Virus record (IMG/VR): IMGVR_UViG_3300045922_000020
Span: 1-50,933 of that record
DNA from: a virus
Reading direction: 5' to 3' (one strand)
Length of the DNA: 50,933 nt
Positions 32,639-42,012 of this stretch are shown one piece after another (position 1 is the first letter of the stretch; the number at the start of each line of letters is the position of its first letter). The notes beneath the pieces were generated by a model. The model saw nothing but the letters and a program-made list of their open reading frames with translations, was not told the origin of the DNA and ran no database searches. A program made the position numbers and the translations under genes.

Positions 32639-33703
32639 TCAGCGCACCTTGACGTAGAAGGTGCTGTTGGGCAGCATCGGGACCATCAGCGGCGCCGACT
32701 GCGACATGATGAACGTCGCGGACGGGTCTTGCTCGGGCCACATCTTCGGGAAGATCTCAAGCGGCTGGAACGAGGCGTTGATGTCCTGAATGGCCGCAAA
32801 GGCGCGAACGCCACGGACGCCCGGCCCGGTCATCACGACCGCGTGGGGGTCCATGAATTCGACCACGTTGCCATTCTCGTCCTCGTAGTAGTCCGAGTAG
32901 ACATAGACATCGGTCGTGCCGTTGATGCGGCCGACCCACTCCACGTCCAGCCCTTCCAGCACACCGAGCGAGATGTCGAGGCCATTCCGCTGCGCAGGCA
33001 GGTAGTCGGTCTTCAGAAGATCGCGGATCGCTTGGTCCTTCCGCATGATGTCCCAAGCCTCGGTGCCGACCGTCAGGCGGTTCAGGGGGCCGCCGAACTT
33101 GCTGCGCCGAGCGATCTTCTTCCAGCCTTCGATGTCGGCGAGAATGTCCACGCCCGTTTCGCCCCAGCGGTTCGAGCCGGTAAGCTGGACCGTGTGTGCC
33201 GGGTCACGCTCGAAGTCGACAAGCGTGCGCGGATACCGCTCATCTTCGAGCGTGACGCGGCCGTGCTGGACCGCCTCCGAGGCCATCCACTCCCACCGAC
33301 GCTCGATAGCCCGGCGATGCTGCCGCAGGATGTCGGTGACAATGGCGTCGTAACGCTCCTGCGGCGACATGGGCGGATTCGAGTTCAGTTCGCCAAAGCC
33401 CGCGACCCGCTTGATGACGCGGGAGGCGTTCACGGCGTCCTTGACCTTGATGTAGGCCGGACGCAGCGAGGCCCGATACTCTGCGTTCGAGTAGATCGGC
33501 ACGCCCTGCGCGGTAGGCACGACAAGCGGCGCGATCTTGCGCGTGTCGGTGAGCTTCGAGAAGTCGATCTCTTCCGTGGTGAACTGCGCGGTCGACGGGA
33601 AACAGAGCGACAGCCAATAGTTCTGCGGCGGAAGCGTGATCTCGTCGTCCCGGATCACATCGACAAGGGTCGAGGTCCGGTAGATAGGGTTTTCGATGGT
33701 CAT
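32639..33703 (-). CDS. Major capsid protein (lambda E family)
   Basis: 354 aa, close to lambda gpE (341). PIYRTSTLVDVIRD, PQNYWLSLCFPST, EEIDFSKLTDTRKIAPLVVPT, the long helix RYDAIVTDILRQHRRAIERRWEWMASEAV and C-terminal DINASFQPLEIFPKMWPEQDPSATFIMSQSAPLMVP are characteristic of the Phage_cap_E family with HK97 fold. Located between the decoration gene and neck genes, the usual head order. GAGGG precedes ATG 33703. Confidence 0.95.
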   Translation of the reverse strand: MTIENPIYRTSTLVDVIRDDEITLPPQNYWLSLCFPSTAQFTTEEIDFSKLTDTRKIAPLVVPTAQGVPIYSNAEYRASLRPAYIKVKDAVNASRVIKRVAGFGELNSNPPMSPQERYDAIVTDILRQHRRAIERRWEWMASEAVQHGRVTLEDERYPRTLVDFERDPAHTVQLTGSNRWGETGVDILADIEGWKKIARRSKFGGPLNRLTVGTEAWDIMRKDQAIRDLLKTDYLPAQRNGLDISLGVLEGLDVEWVGRINGTTDVYVYSDYYEDENGNVVEFMDPHAVVMTGPGVRGVRAFAAIQDINASFQPLEIFPKMWPEQDPSATFIMSQSAPLMVPMLPNSTFYVKVR

Positions 33704-33715
33704 GTTCGGCCCTCG

Positions 33716-34522
33716 TCAGATGTTGATGTTCGCGTCGGTGAACTTCGGCTTCGAGATCAGGATCGCAGGAGACGGCGACCCCGAATACTGGAACGCCCGA
33801 ACCTTCTCGACTTCCAGATCGAAGGACGAATCGAAGGTAAGTGCGAGCATGTTGAAGTGCCCGGAGCGATACACGGGAACCGACATGCGCTGCCCAGCGG
33901 CCATGTTGATCGACGTGGCGAGAACGCCGAAAGCGTTCGAGGACGGGTTGGCGCCGGACGCCAGCGTAGCACCGGACACAGAGAGGTTCGCCCCGGAGAC
34001 AGCCAGCGTGATCGCGTTCCCGATGGTGCCGAAACTGACCGCCGTGACCGTGACTACACCGGCCGAGTTGGTCGCCGTGACGCTGGGATGCTTGGCCGTG
34101 CCCGTGCCGTAGGTCGTGCCCGCACCCGCCGCCCCGGTGATCGCTGCGACGAGGTTTTCGGCCGAAGCCGTCACGTTTCCGCCGATCAGGACTTCGTTCG
34201 GAAGGCCACCCGAGGTCAGAGCCGTGCGGAAGGTGTAGACCACGCCGCCGACCGTGACAGTGTTGCCGTTGGCCGCGTTACCCGCGCCGACCGTGACGGT
34301 GCCCGACGCACGGACGGCACCCGAGACCGTAGCAAGAACGCCGGTTTCGGCAATGACCGTGCCAAGGCCGAGTTGGAGAGTCGCGGTCGCGTGGGTTTCG
34401 TGGTGCGTGACGGACGGCTGAGGCGTGTCCGAATAGAACAGTTCGGGCGGGCCGCCGTAGGTTTCGCTGTTGAAGGAAGCAATGCCCGGCGAACCGAGCG
34501 GGATGTTCACGTCGATGGGCAT
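33716..34522 (-). CDS. Head decoration protein (GpD-like) with inserted domain
   Basis: 268 aa, about twice lambda D. N-terminal SETYGGPPELFYSDTPQPSVTHHETHATATL and C-terminal NAFGVLATSINMAAGQRMSVPVYRSGHFNMLALTFD match the two halves of GpD-type decoration proteins. Residues 73-192 are an inserted Ig-like/beta domain shared with the tail tube protein of the same phage. The protein would trimerise on the capsid to stabilise it against packaged DNA, with the insert facing outward (inference). Confidence 0.85.
   Translation of the reverse strand: MPIDVNIPLGSPGIASFNSETYGGPPELFYSDTPQPSVTHHETHATATLQLGLGTVIAETGVLATVSGAVRASGTVTVGAGNAANGNTVTVGGVVYTFRTALTSGGLPNEVLIGGNVTASAENLVAAITGAAGAGTTYGTGTAKHPSVTATNSAGVVTVTAVSFGTIGNAITLAVSGANLSVSGATLASGANPSSNAFGVLATSINMAAGQRMSVPVYRSGHFNMLALTFDSSFDLEVEKVRAFQYSGSPSPAILISKPKFTDANINI
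33947..34306 (-). repeat. Shared structural domain, copy in decoration gene
   Basis: Encodes residues 73-192 of the decoration protein and matches 29886-30245 in the tail tube gene at protein and DNA level. Confidence 0.8.
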
Positions 34523-34546
34523 GTCAAGCTCCTGCTTCGATGATGG

Positions 34547-35836
34547 TCACTTGCGGACGGGAAGGCCAGCCGAACGGCGGCCTGCGAGCTTGAGGCGAGC
34601 CGCGAGCGCCGAATCGGAGTTGGCGTCCTCGGCCTGCGGGTCAGTGACTTCCGCGCCCACCGCCGGGTTCGGCGTCGAGTTCATGGCCCGGTCGAACGGC
34701 GTCACATTGTCACCGGAGGCGCGCGCCCCCGGAGCCTTGACCTCGGTAGGCATCTTGCCGAGGAACACCTTGGCCGCGCCCACGGGCATGTCGGTCGTCA
34801 GTGCGACGGCCATCGCGGCGGTCGGGCGGTTCTTCGCTTCTTCCGATTCGAGAATCGCCGTGATTCGGGCGCGCTCGGAAGTGCGGCCGCTCTCGCGGGC
34901 GGCGTCGACCTCTTCGGCGGTAAACATTGCTTCGGGGGCTGCGTTCTGAGTCATCGTCTCGGTCTCCATTTCGATCATGCGCTGGAATTGCGCGGGTTCG
35001 TCCTCGTAAGCCCCGATACGATCTGCAAAGCCGACCCGGACAGAGTCCTCCGCGTCGTAAGCAAGCGCCTCGGTCTTCCTCACTTCATTCTCATCCATAC
35101 CGCGATTTCTCGCGACAGTCGAGACGAAAACTCCGTAGGTCTTGTTGACCCGAGCTTGGATGCGGTCCCGAACGGATTCGGGAAGGCTCTGATAGGGGTT
35201 CCCATCAACCTTGTGCCTTCCGGCGTAGATCAGGGTCACGACAACGCCCATCTGATCGAGAGCGCCCGGAAAAGCGACGTGCATGGTCATCACGCCGACA
35301 GAACCCGTTCCGGCAGAACGTGCGACCGTCAGATTGACTGCGGCCGAGGCGAGGGAGTAGGCGGCAGAATAGGCGCCACCGACCGCGAAGGCGCGCATCG
35401 GCTTCTCTCGCCGCCAGCCGAAGATCTTGTCCGTAAGCTCGAAACACCCCGCGACCTCGCCGCCGGGACTATCAACAACGAGGCAGATTCCTTTCACGGC
35501 GGGGTCTCGCAGCCCGCGCTGAATGGCCCGCTCGATGTAGTCGTAACCTGTAGCCCAGCGACCCAGCGCGTAGGGGAAACGATTCAGGAGGACGCCCTGA
35601 ACAGGGACGTGAAGGATGCCGTCCTTCACGACATAGGGCCGGTAGGGATTGGGGTCCGACCCCCAGAAGTCGCGGTCGTCCGAAGCGAAGGCATGGTCCT
35701 GCGCGAGTTCGTGCTGTGCGACGTAGGCAACGCACGACCGGAAAAGGTCGACATGACCGGGGTCAACGAGAAGCGGTTCCCCGATCATGCGTGCCGCAAG
35801 AGGCAACATACGGTCTTCAGTCATCTCGGTCGGCAT
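34547..35836 (-). CDS. S49-family head maturation protease with scaffold-like C-terminus
   Basis: 429 aa. The SppA/lambda C-like domain includes KGICLVVDSPGGEVAGCFEL, the catalytic Ser in AVGGAYSAAYSLASAA, GSVGVMTMHV and the Lys region YAGRHKVDGNPYQSLP. The C-terminal 130 residues (from METETMTQNAAPEAMFTAEEVDAA) are Ala/Glu-rich and helical, like the scaffold that lambda makes from an internal start (Nu3). ATG 35836 is chosen because AGGGAAG lies upstream; an alternative ATG at 35866 lacks a site. Cleaves head proteins during procapsid maturation. Overlaps the portal gene by 20 nt. Confidence 0.9.
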   Translation of the reverse strand: MPTEMTEDRMLPLAARMIGEPLLVDPGHVDLFRSCVAYVAQHELAQDHAFASDDRDFWGSDPNPYRPYVVKDGILHVPVQGVLLNRFPYALGRWATGYDYIERAIQRGLRDPAVKGICLVVDSPGGEVAGCFELTDKIFGWRREKPMRAFAVGGAYSAAYSLASAAVNLTVARSAGTGSVGVMTMHVAFPGALDQMGVVVTLIYAGRHKVDGNPYQSLPESVRDRIQARVNKTYGVFVSTVARNRGMDENEVRKTEALAYDAEDSVRVGFADRIGAYEDEPAQFQRMIEMETETMTQNAAPEAMFTAEEVDAARESGRTSERARITAILESEEAKNRPTAAMAVALTTDMPVGAAKVFLGKMPTEVKAPGARASGDNVTPFDRAMNSTPNPAVGAEVTDPQAEDANSDSALAARLKLAGRRSAGLPVRK

Positions 35837-37496
35837 CAGGAGCTTCCCTTTCGTTGCTGTCGTCACGAACGTCGCCGCCGACAGCGTTCATCATGTTCGA
35901 GTCTTCGTGAAGGACTATGCCGCGCGCTTCGCGTTCCTTCCTTTCGCGTTCCAACTGCGCATAGACCTTCCGCCAGTCCTTGCCAAGGCGAGAAAGCTCG
36001 TCCTCGTGCGTGGAAAGGCCGTAGCGGATGCGGAGGGTCGCGGCCTGAGTTTCCTTGAGTTCGTCGATCTGGCCGCGCGCTGCACCGATCCAGTCGGCGT
36101 TCGCCAGCGCATCGAACATGCTGTTCTGGTAATCGTCCGTATAGAGCATGTCGGCTTGGGAGGCGCGGAACGTATCGAGCCGGTCGTTGTTGATCGCCTC
36201 TTCGAGCCAAAGCCGGTAGATGAAGTTCGCAACCTTGTCGGCGATGATCCGCTTCCGCGACTGCATGAACTTCCACGTCCCGAGCATCGCTGCCCGTGCG
36301 GACGAGTAGTTGGTCTTGGTGTAGTCCCGGGACAGTTCTTCGTAGCTGACGCCAAGAAGCGCCGCGATGTAGCGCAACATGGAAGTCTCGAACTCCTGCC
36401 CGACGCCACCGGGCGTGCCCGCAGGACGGAGTTGCAGCCGCGTGCCGGGGTAGAGATGAGGGATGCGGGCACCGTCCAGTTGCAGGTTCTTCGCCGCCCC
36501 CGCATACTGCAAAACCTGCTCCATGTAGCTCGTGGCGTAGGCACTGATCGCCTCGCCGACGCTGTTGCTGCCCGCGCCGAGTTGCTGGAACACGACCTCG
36601 GTCGGAAGCTCTGACTCGATGGTGGCGGCGTAGCTGGCGTTCAGGACCGCGTTCTGAAGCGTCACGTCGCGGAACTTGCGCGTGATCGCTACCTCGCGCA
36701 GACCTGCTGTCAGTTCCGAAACCGCGCGGGTCTGCGCAACGCGCCGAGCATCGCGGAAGAAGCCTACCATCTGGCGACCCCACGGCTTCTTGGCCGGAAC
36801 TTCTTTCCAGAGAATCGGGTTTGTCTGAAAGAGCATCCGATACTCGCTCGGATGCTGCGTGCGAATGAAGTAGCTGACCCGGCGGCCGTAGCGGTCGTGT
36901 CGGATTCCGCCCTTTACCATCGGGTCGGACGAAAGCTCGAACGGATTCGACAGCCGGTCGGTGTCGATCATCTGGACCGCCGTGCGATACTCGCGACCGC
37001 GCCGAGGCAACCATTCTGCGGTCATCAGAGCCTCGCCGCCGAACACGACAACGCCGACCGCAAGGCGGATGATCTCGGTGAAAGTCATTTGCCCCGCCGC
37101 GTCGGGCCAGCAATGCGGGCTTTCCGCCCAGAGCATGAACTTGGTCTCGACCTCGCGCTGGAACTCTTCGGCCCACTCGCTGCTGAAACCGAGAACTTCC
37201 GCCGCAGGCTTGGAGTTAAGCATGAAGAACGCGCCCACGATGGAGTCGCGATGTTGCTGCTCGCCCCACTGGACATAGGCGTCGTTGCGATGAAGATCGC
37301 GGGCACGAGCGTCAAGAAGCCGCTTGTCCGGCAGGATGTCGGCATCGGCGGATCGAAGCGCCGGGTTCCACGACGAGATCTGACGGTCGAACCGGGCGGC
37401 ACCCTCGAAAGCGCCGCCGAGTGCCATGTCCTTTCCGGCCTCGGCAGCGAGGCGCGCGGCGAACTGCTCCAAGTTTTCTTGCGGCACCGTCTTCAT
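35817..37496 (-). CDS. Portal protein (lambda B family)
   Basis: 559 aa. Lambda-type portal signatures: NPALRSADADILPDKRLLDARARDLHRNDAY, FQREVETKFMLWAE, EWLPRRGREYRTAVQMIDTDRLSNP, GIRHDRYGRRVSYFIRTQHP, LYPGTRLQLRPAGTPGGVGQEFETSMLRYIAALLGVSYEELSRDYTKTNYSSARAAMLGTWKFM. It forms the dodecameric DNA entry ring. ATG 37496 overlaps the gpW stop (ATGA), giving a normal length; longer frames upstream are shadows. Confidence 0.95.
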   Translation of the reverse strand: MKTVPQENLEQFAARLAAEAGKDMALGGAFEGAARFDRQISSWNPALRSADADILPDKRLLDARARDLHRNDAYVQWGEQQHRDSIVGAFFMLNSKPAAEVLGFSSEWAEEFQREVETKFMLWAESPHCWPDAAGQMTFTEIIRLAVGVVVFGGEALMTAEWLPRRGREYRTAVQMIDTDRLSNPFELSSDPMVKGGIRHDRYGRRVSYFIRTQHPSEYRMLFQTNPILWKEVPAKKPWGRQMVGFFRDARRVAQTRAVSELTAGLREVAITRKFRDVTLQNAVLNASYAATIESELPTEVVFQQLGAGSNSVGEAISAYATSYMEQVLQYAGAAKNLQLDGARIPHLYPGTRLQLRPAGTPGGVGQEFETSMLRYIAALLGVSYEELSRDYTKTNYSSARAAMLGTWKFMQSRKRIIADKVANFIYRLWLEEAINNDRLDTFRASQADMLYTDDYQNSMFDALANADWIGAARGQIDELKETQAATLRIRYGLSTHEDELSRLGKDWRKVYAQLERERKEREARGIVLHEDSNMMNAVGGDVRDDSNEREAPDADRDD

Positions 37497-37741
37497 CAGC
37501 GAACCATTCGGGCATAGAGAGGCCCGACCGAACCGGGCGGGAGGCCGAGCGCCGCGCGAAGCTCCATGATGTAGCCGCGAAGGCCAGCGCGCGTGGCCGG
37601 GGTATATTCGATCCGTTCGCCGTTCTGATCGACGAACACCCGAGCCTGAGTGCCGATCTGAAGATCGTGCCAAGCCTGTTCGGCCTCGGCGAGCCGCTTT
37701 CGGGTGACAACCGCCTGTTCTTCGGTGAGGGGGAGATACAT
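37496..37741 (-). CDS. gpW-like head-tail joining protein
   Basis: 81 aa. TEEQAVVTRKRLAEAEQAWHDLQIGTQARVFVDQNGERIEYTPATRAGLRGYIMELRAALG follows the gpW pattern (two helices around a beta hairpin) and is near lambda W in length (68). Located between terminase large subunit and portal exactly as in lambda. It plugs the connector after packaging. Overlaps both neighbours by stop/start codons. Confidence 0.9.
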   Translation of the reverse strand: MYLPLTEEQAVVTRKRLAEAEQAWHDLQIGTQARVFVDQNGERIEYTPATRAGLRGYIMELRAALGLPPGSVGPLYARMVR

Positions 37742-39867
37742 CAGCCAAGCTCCGCAGCGAGTTTCGCCATATCATAACCGGACTTCGGCTTGGCGTCGAA
37801 CGGTTTTCCCTTGTCAACCTCAGGCGAGAAAACAAGGCTGTTCTGATCCCACCGTTCCGCCCAAGACGGCGGGTCGTCGAACCTGATCCGCTCTATCCCG
37901 ACTTTCTGGGACAGGCAAGCCGCAATGCAGTAGGCAAGCAAATCCCAAGACTCGTTGCGGTAGGCGCGAGGGTTGATCCACCCCTTCTTCGGGTCTTTGA
38001 TTTCGACCGTCAACTCGGTAAAGAAGCTGGGTTCCAGCCAGTTCGGGAAGTTGATCCTGCCGCCGGGGTCGGTGCGGTCGAGCGCGTGGTTCAACTGGTC
38101 CTTCACCGCGTTCGAGTTGATGAACATGACCGGAATCTCGCCGCGAGCGCCCGCGTTCTTGTCCTTCCGCTGCGAATCAGGATACTCGATCCGAACCCGG
38201 GGGACGCCGGGCTTGCTGTCGCCGCGCAGTAGCAAGAACCGGGACGCAAGGCCCTGCTCCCACTGGTAGGTGCCCTCATCGGCCGCCGAGCCTTCCGAAC
38301 GATGTTCAGGCCGACGCAGCCATCGCACGAAGTCGTAGGCGTTCGCAGCAACACCTTCTCGGCCCCCCGAGTCGCAGACTGTCAGGTGAATCGCCATGTG
38401 ACGACCCGAGTTGTCTGCCAGAGGGTAGGTCTTGAGCAAGACTTCCTCGACTAGCAGCTTCCAATCCTCGAAGTAGGCTCCGGGATTGACCCACTTGCGT
38501 TCCCTGTCGGAGTCATATCGCTTGGACTTCTTGATCTCGAACCTGTCGATCACGTTGATGTCGTGATTCTCGCAGATCGCGTGGACCTGCACGACGAACC
38601 TGTTCTTCTGCACGTCGATACAGGCCACCAGAAACCGGGCAAGGTAGGGGACGACCCGCATCCCGTAGTCTTTCGCACGAGACTCAAGCTCTTGCGGCGA
38701 CCTGCCCGTTTCGAGCGACTTTGGGATGTAGGGCTTGCCCTGATCGGTGTTGATCGTGGTCTTCAACGACTCTTCGTTGCCGGTCTGCTGATATTCCCGC
38801 ATCGCGCTCAGATAGTTGAAAACCAAGGTCTTCCAGTCCGAGAAGGCGGCGGCAACGCCTTTCAGCCAGAAGCTCGCCGTGGTCGACCGAATCGGCTTTC
38901 CGTCAATTGAGCCGTCTGGGCGCCAGACCATGCCCTCCTTGATCCAACGACCATTGCGGTTCATTTCGTGCTTGCCCGGCATCCCGAAGTCAGGATCGTG
39001 CGGGTAGTCGATGTTGCAATGCGGGCAGCGAAGCGTTGCCATCTCGGCGGCTTCCATGAGATCTTCGCTGTCCGGGTAGTTCAGCAACTCGAAGTCAGGC
39101 TCAAACGGCGTGCCGCAAGACACGCATCGCCAGAACCAGCGCCTCCGGTCGCCCTTGTTGTAGAGACCGAGGATTCCGCTCGTGGGCGGGGCTTCGTGAG
39201 GCGTCGAGGGGCGCCACTTGGGATCGAGGACCGGAAAGCCCGGAGACGATTCGGCCGCACACATGCCGAAGCTGCGAAAGGTCGTGGCCCGCTTCTTGGC
39301 GAGGTCGAACGGCGATCCTTCGCCATCCACGTCCTGCTCCATCCGGTCATAGTCCGTCAACCAGAGCCGGGGGATGGGCTTGCCCGAAAGCTCGTTGATC
39401 GTGGGCCACGAGAGGGTCAGAAGCATCCCGGACGTGTAGTGCTTGTCATACACGTTGTCCCCCTGCTTCGAGGGAACCAGCATCTTGCCGATCTCCGGGC
39501 TGTGCCGATGCAGTCGGTCGATCCGGCGCATCGAGAAGTCGCGAGCCGTAGTCGCGGTCGTCTGCACGATCATCATGTCGGCTGGATCGCACTTGACAGA
39601 ATAGGCTAAGTAGTTGATTGCCATATCTGTCTTGCCCGTCTGGGCGGGGCCTGCAAACACCCACCCCGTGAACTCCCGAGAGGTCAACTCGTCCATCGGC
39701 TCGACGAGGTAGGGAGTCATGTCGTTCTTCCACGGGCCGACATAGGCCCCCGGATTGTTCAGGTAGCGATACTTCTCGGCGGCTTGGGAGACAGTCAGAC
39801 GTTCGGGGGGCCGCACCGACGCAGCGACCTCGGCAACTAGCCGCTCTAGGGTATCAAATCTGGTCAT
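37741..39867 (-). CDS. terL: Terminase large subunit (GpA family)
   Basis: 708 aa from ATG 39867. SQAAEKYRYLNNPGAYVGPWKNDMTPYLVEPMDEL and ATPase Walker A FAGPAQTGKTD, acid box LWLTDYDRME, a zinc-ribbon pair (CVSCGTPFEP / CPHCNIDYP), and nuclease-domain ACIDVQKNRFVVQV and YENR..LLAYCIAAC are GpA features. It cuts concatemers and drives DNA packaging. GpA-type enzymes normally cut at cos. In-frame ATGs at 39873 and 39885 are alternatives; all overlap the small subunit gene. The start is uncertain by a few codons. Confidence 0.93.
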   Translation of the reverse strand: MTRFDTLERLVAEVAASVRPPERLTVSQAAEKYRYLNNPGAYVGPWKNDMTPYLVEPMDELTSREFTGWVFAGPAQTGKTDMAINYLAYSVKCDPADMMIVQTTATTARDFSMRRIDRLHRHSPEIGKMLVPSKQGDNVYDKHYTSGMLLTLSWPTINELSGKPIPRLWLTDYDRMEQDVDGEGSPFDLAKKRATTFRSFGMCAAESSPGFPVLDPKWRPSTPHEAPPTSGILGLYNKGDRRRWFWRCVSCGTPFEPDFELLNYPDSEDLMEAAEMATLRCPHCNIDYPHDPDFGMPGKHEMNRNGRWIKEGMVWRPDGSIDGKPIRSTTASFWLKGVAAAFSDWKTLVFNYLSAMREYQQTGNEESLKTTINTDQGKPYIPKSLETGRSPQELESRAKDYGMRVVPYLARFLVACIDVQKNRFVVQVHAICENHDINVIDRFEIKKSKRYDSDRERKWVNPGAYFEDWKLLVEEVLLKTYPLADNSGRHMAIHLTVCDSGGREGVAANAYDFVRWLRRPEHRSEGSAADEGTYQWEQGLASRFLLLRGDSKPGVPRVRIEYPDSQRKDKNAGARGEIPVMFINSNAVKDQLNHALDRTDPGGRINFPNWLEPSFFTELTVEIKDPKKGWINPRAYRNESWDLLAYCIAACLSQKVGIERIRFDDPPSWAERWDQNSLVFSPEVDKGKPFDAKPKSGYDMAKLAAELG

Positions 39868-40507
39868 AGCCATCGGCGTCGTCATCTTGCACCGTCGCGA
39901 CCTCGCCCGTGGCGGCAGGAAGGTCAGCCAGTTGAGGGCCAGTAGCGTTCTTCTCGGCGTTGGACAGAAGAGCCTCATAGATGTCGCGCTGAAGCGAGTC
40001 CACGAGGCGGATCAAAGCATCTCGCTGCTGGGGAGCGACCGCCTGTTCGCGTTCGATGGTATCGACCCACAGTTGCATGGTGAACTTGATGGTCTGGAAA
40101 GTGTTGCCAAGCACGTCTCGGACTCGGTTCGTGGGCCAAAGAGCGCCTGCCTGTTCCTCGTAACGCTGGCGCTTCAGCATCGCATCCCAGAACTGCGCTT
40201 GAAGCGTGGGCGGGAGGTCCACCTTGGACGCGACCCTGACGAACTCTTCGGGCGTGAGAATCGGCGTGACGAGGTAGCGTGCCGCCGTCGCGATGTCATA
40301 GAGACGGTTGGCCCGACTGTCGGGAGAAGGCACAGAAGGGCAGTTCGTGAGCCGCCGGGTCACGAGGTTGCGATCCATGCGGAACATCTGCGCGAGCGTC
40401 GTCGCGGTCACGGCGCCCGTGGAGACCGCCTCTGCGCGCGTCCGGGGCAACGGCTTCTTGGCATCCAGAACTGTCTTGAGTGCGGTTTCGATGTCTAGCT
40501 TGGTCAT
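39854..40507 (-). CDS. terS: Terminase small subunit (DUF1441 / Nu1-like)
   Basis: 217 aa. A winged-HTH-like N-terminal region (TATTLAQMFRMDRNLVTRRLTNC, ANRLYDIATAARYLV) and the middle LPPTLQAQFWDAMLKRQRYEEQAGALWPTNRVRDVLGNTFQTIKFTMQLWVDTIERE match the DUF1441/Nu1-like small subunits. It recognises the packaging site and recruits TerL. The tail QDDDADGYDQI is acidic with terminal Ile, as on several replication proteins here. ATG 40507 overlaps the helicase stop. Confidence 0.85.
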   Translation of the reverse strand: MTKLDIETALKTVLDAKKPLPRTRAEAVSTGAVTATTLAQMFRMDRNLVTRRLTNCPSVPSPDSRANRLYDIATAARYLVTPILTPEEFVRVASKVDLPPTLQAQFWDAMLKRQRYEEQAGALWPTNRVRDVLGNTFQTIKFTMQLWVDTIEREQAVAPQQRDALIRLVDSLQRDIYEALLSNAEKNATGPQLADLPAATGEVATVQDDDADGYDQI

Positions 40508-42012
40508 GCCGCCCTCAGCGCCTTGTTGAGCCTAACCCTGACAGCATCGGTTATGGAGTCCTGCGTGGCCGCCCGTTGCGAAAGAACCTTCACCACATCT
40601 TCGTCTGCCGTGCCTGCCATGAGAATCCGATGCAGGAACACCCTGTCGGCCTTCTGGCCTGACCTGTGTAGCCTTTTGATGAACTGTTTGTAAAGCTCCA
40701 TGCCCCAAGTCAGTCCATACCATACCGCGATGTTCGAGCCGTGCTGGAAGTTCAGACCGTGCCCGGCGCTCGCCGGGTGCGTAACGAGCATCCTGATGTT
40801 GCCCGCGTTCCAGTCGCGCATGTCATTCTTGGATTCGCCGAAAAACCGTGCGTAGCGGAACCGCTTGGCGATGGCTTCGCGGTCGAACTGAAAGCTGTAG
40901 GCGACGAGAACAGGCTTTCCGGCCGCCTCTTCCATGATGCTTTCGAGCTTGTCCAGCTTCTTCTCGTGCAGCTTAACGTGCGAGCCGTCCTCACGGTAGA
41001 GGGAGCCGTTCGCGAATTGCAGGAGCTTGCCGGTCAGAACTCCTTCGTTCAGGGCGCGGATCACCTCAGGGTCGCCCGCGTTGTCCCGCACGAGAATGGC
41101 CGACTCACGCTCAAACTCGCGATAACGCTTCATCAGAGCGAGGTCCATGTGCAGAATATGGTCCCGCACGACCATGGGCGGCAGCTTCAGGTAGTCCTCT
41201 TCGCGCAAGGCAAAGAAAACGTCGCCGATCCTGCCCATGATCTCTTCCTGCGAGTGCGGCATAGGCTCTATGCCGTAGCCATACTTCTTCTCGCGAAACC
41301 ACCTGTCCTTGTAGCTCTGCATGGACACGCCGAGTCTCTTGCCGCCGTCTATGGCGTAGATAGGCCCCCATAGGTCGATCAGCCCCTTCGGCGCAGGCGT
41401 GCCACTGAGTTCGACGAGATATCTGACCGTGGACCTGACCTTGTTGAGAACCCCGAGGTCGGTTTTCCGGCCGGTCGACTTCCTGATCCCGTCGACCTTG
41501 CGGGCGGCGGTCTTGAACCGACCCGATTTTAGGCGCGTTGCCTCGTCATAGACAACCATGTCGTAGGGCCAGCGGACGGGACCGAACCTGTTGTAAAGCC
41601 ATACGAGATTTTCCCGGTTTATGATCGTGATGTTGCACGGGCCGTAGCGCAGCGCCGCAATCCGTTCTTCTTCTGTTCCGGTCACGATTCGATACTTGAG
41701 GGTGCGCGCAAAATCCCACCCGGCAATCTCGGCAGGCCACGTTTCCTCGGCGACGGCCAGAGGGGCTACGATCAGGACTTGCCGCACCTTCTTCTGATCG
41801 AGCAACCGCACGATGGCCCGAAGGCACGCAGCGGTCTTGCCGAGGCCCATTTCGGCAGCGAGGAACACTTTGCCGACTTCTTCGATCTTGTCGGCCATCC
41901 ATGTCTGATAGGGCCTGAAGTCAGATTCAGACCGGATGACCTCGGGCGGCCCCCAGATCATCTCGATCCCTTCGATGTCCGTGACGTGCTTGGGGTAGAC
42001 GATCCTGTTCAC
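40504..42012 (-). CDS. SNF2-type DEAD/DEAH helicase
   Basis: 502 aa from a GTG overlapping the VRR-NUC stop; an ATG at 41961 with GAAGGGA upstream is an alternative. Motif I AAEMGLGKTAA (about 53-60), Ia LIVAPLAVAEETW, II VVYDEATRLKSG, III ELSGTPAPKG, V/VI VTHPASAGHGLNFQHGSNIAVWYGL and RLHRSGQKADRVFLHRIL. This is the SNF2-like translocase commonly encoded next to VRR-NUC and family A polymerase in phages. Probably remodels DNA during replication or recombination. Confidence 0.92.
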   Translation of the reverse strand: MNRIVYPKHVTDIEGIEMIWGPPEVIRSESDFRPYQTWMADKIEEVGKVFLAAEMGLGKTAACLRAIVRLLDQKKVRQVLIVAPLAVAEETWPAEIAGWDFARTLKYRIVTGTEEERIAALRYGPCNITIINRENLVWLYNRFGPVRWPYDMVVYDEATRLKSGRFKTAARKVDGIRKSTGRKTDLGVLNKVRSTVRYLVELSGTPAPKGLIDLWGPIYAIDGGKRLGVSMQSYKDRWFREKKYGYGIEPMPHSQEEIMGRIGDVFFALREEDYLKLPPMVVRDHILHMDLALMKRYREFERESAILVRDNAGDPEVIRALNEGVLTGKLLQFANGSLYREDGSHVKLHEKKLDKLESIMEEAAGKPVLVAYSFQFDREAIAKRFRYARFFGESKNDMRDWNAGNIRMLVTHPASAGHGLNFQHGSNIAVWYGLTWGMELYKQFIKRLHRSGQKADRVFLHRILMAGTADEDVVKVLSQRAATQDSITDAVRVRLNKALRAA

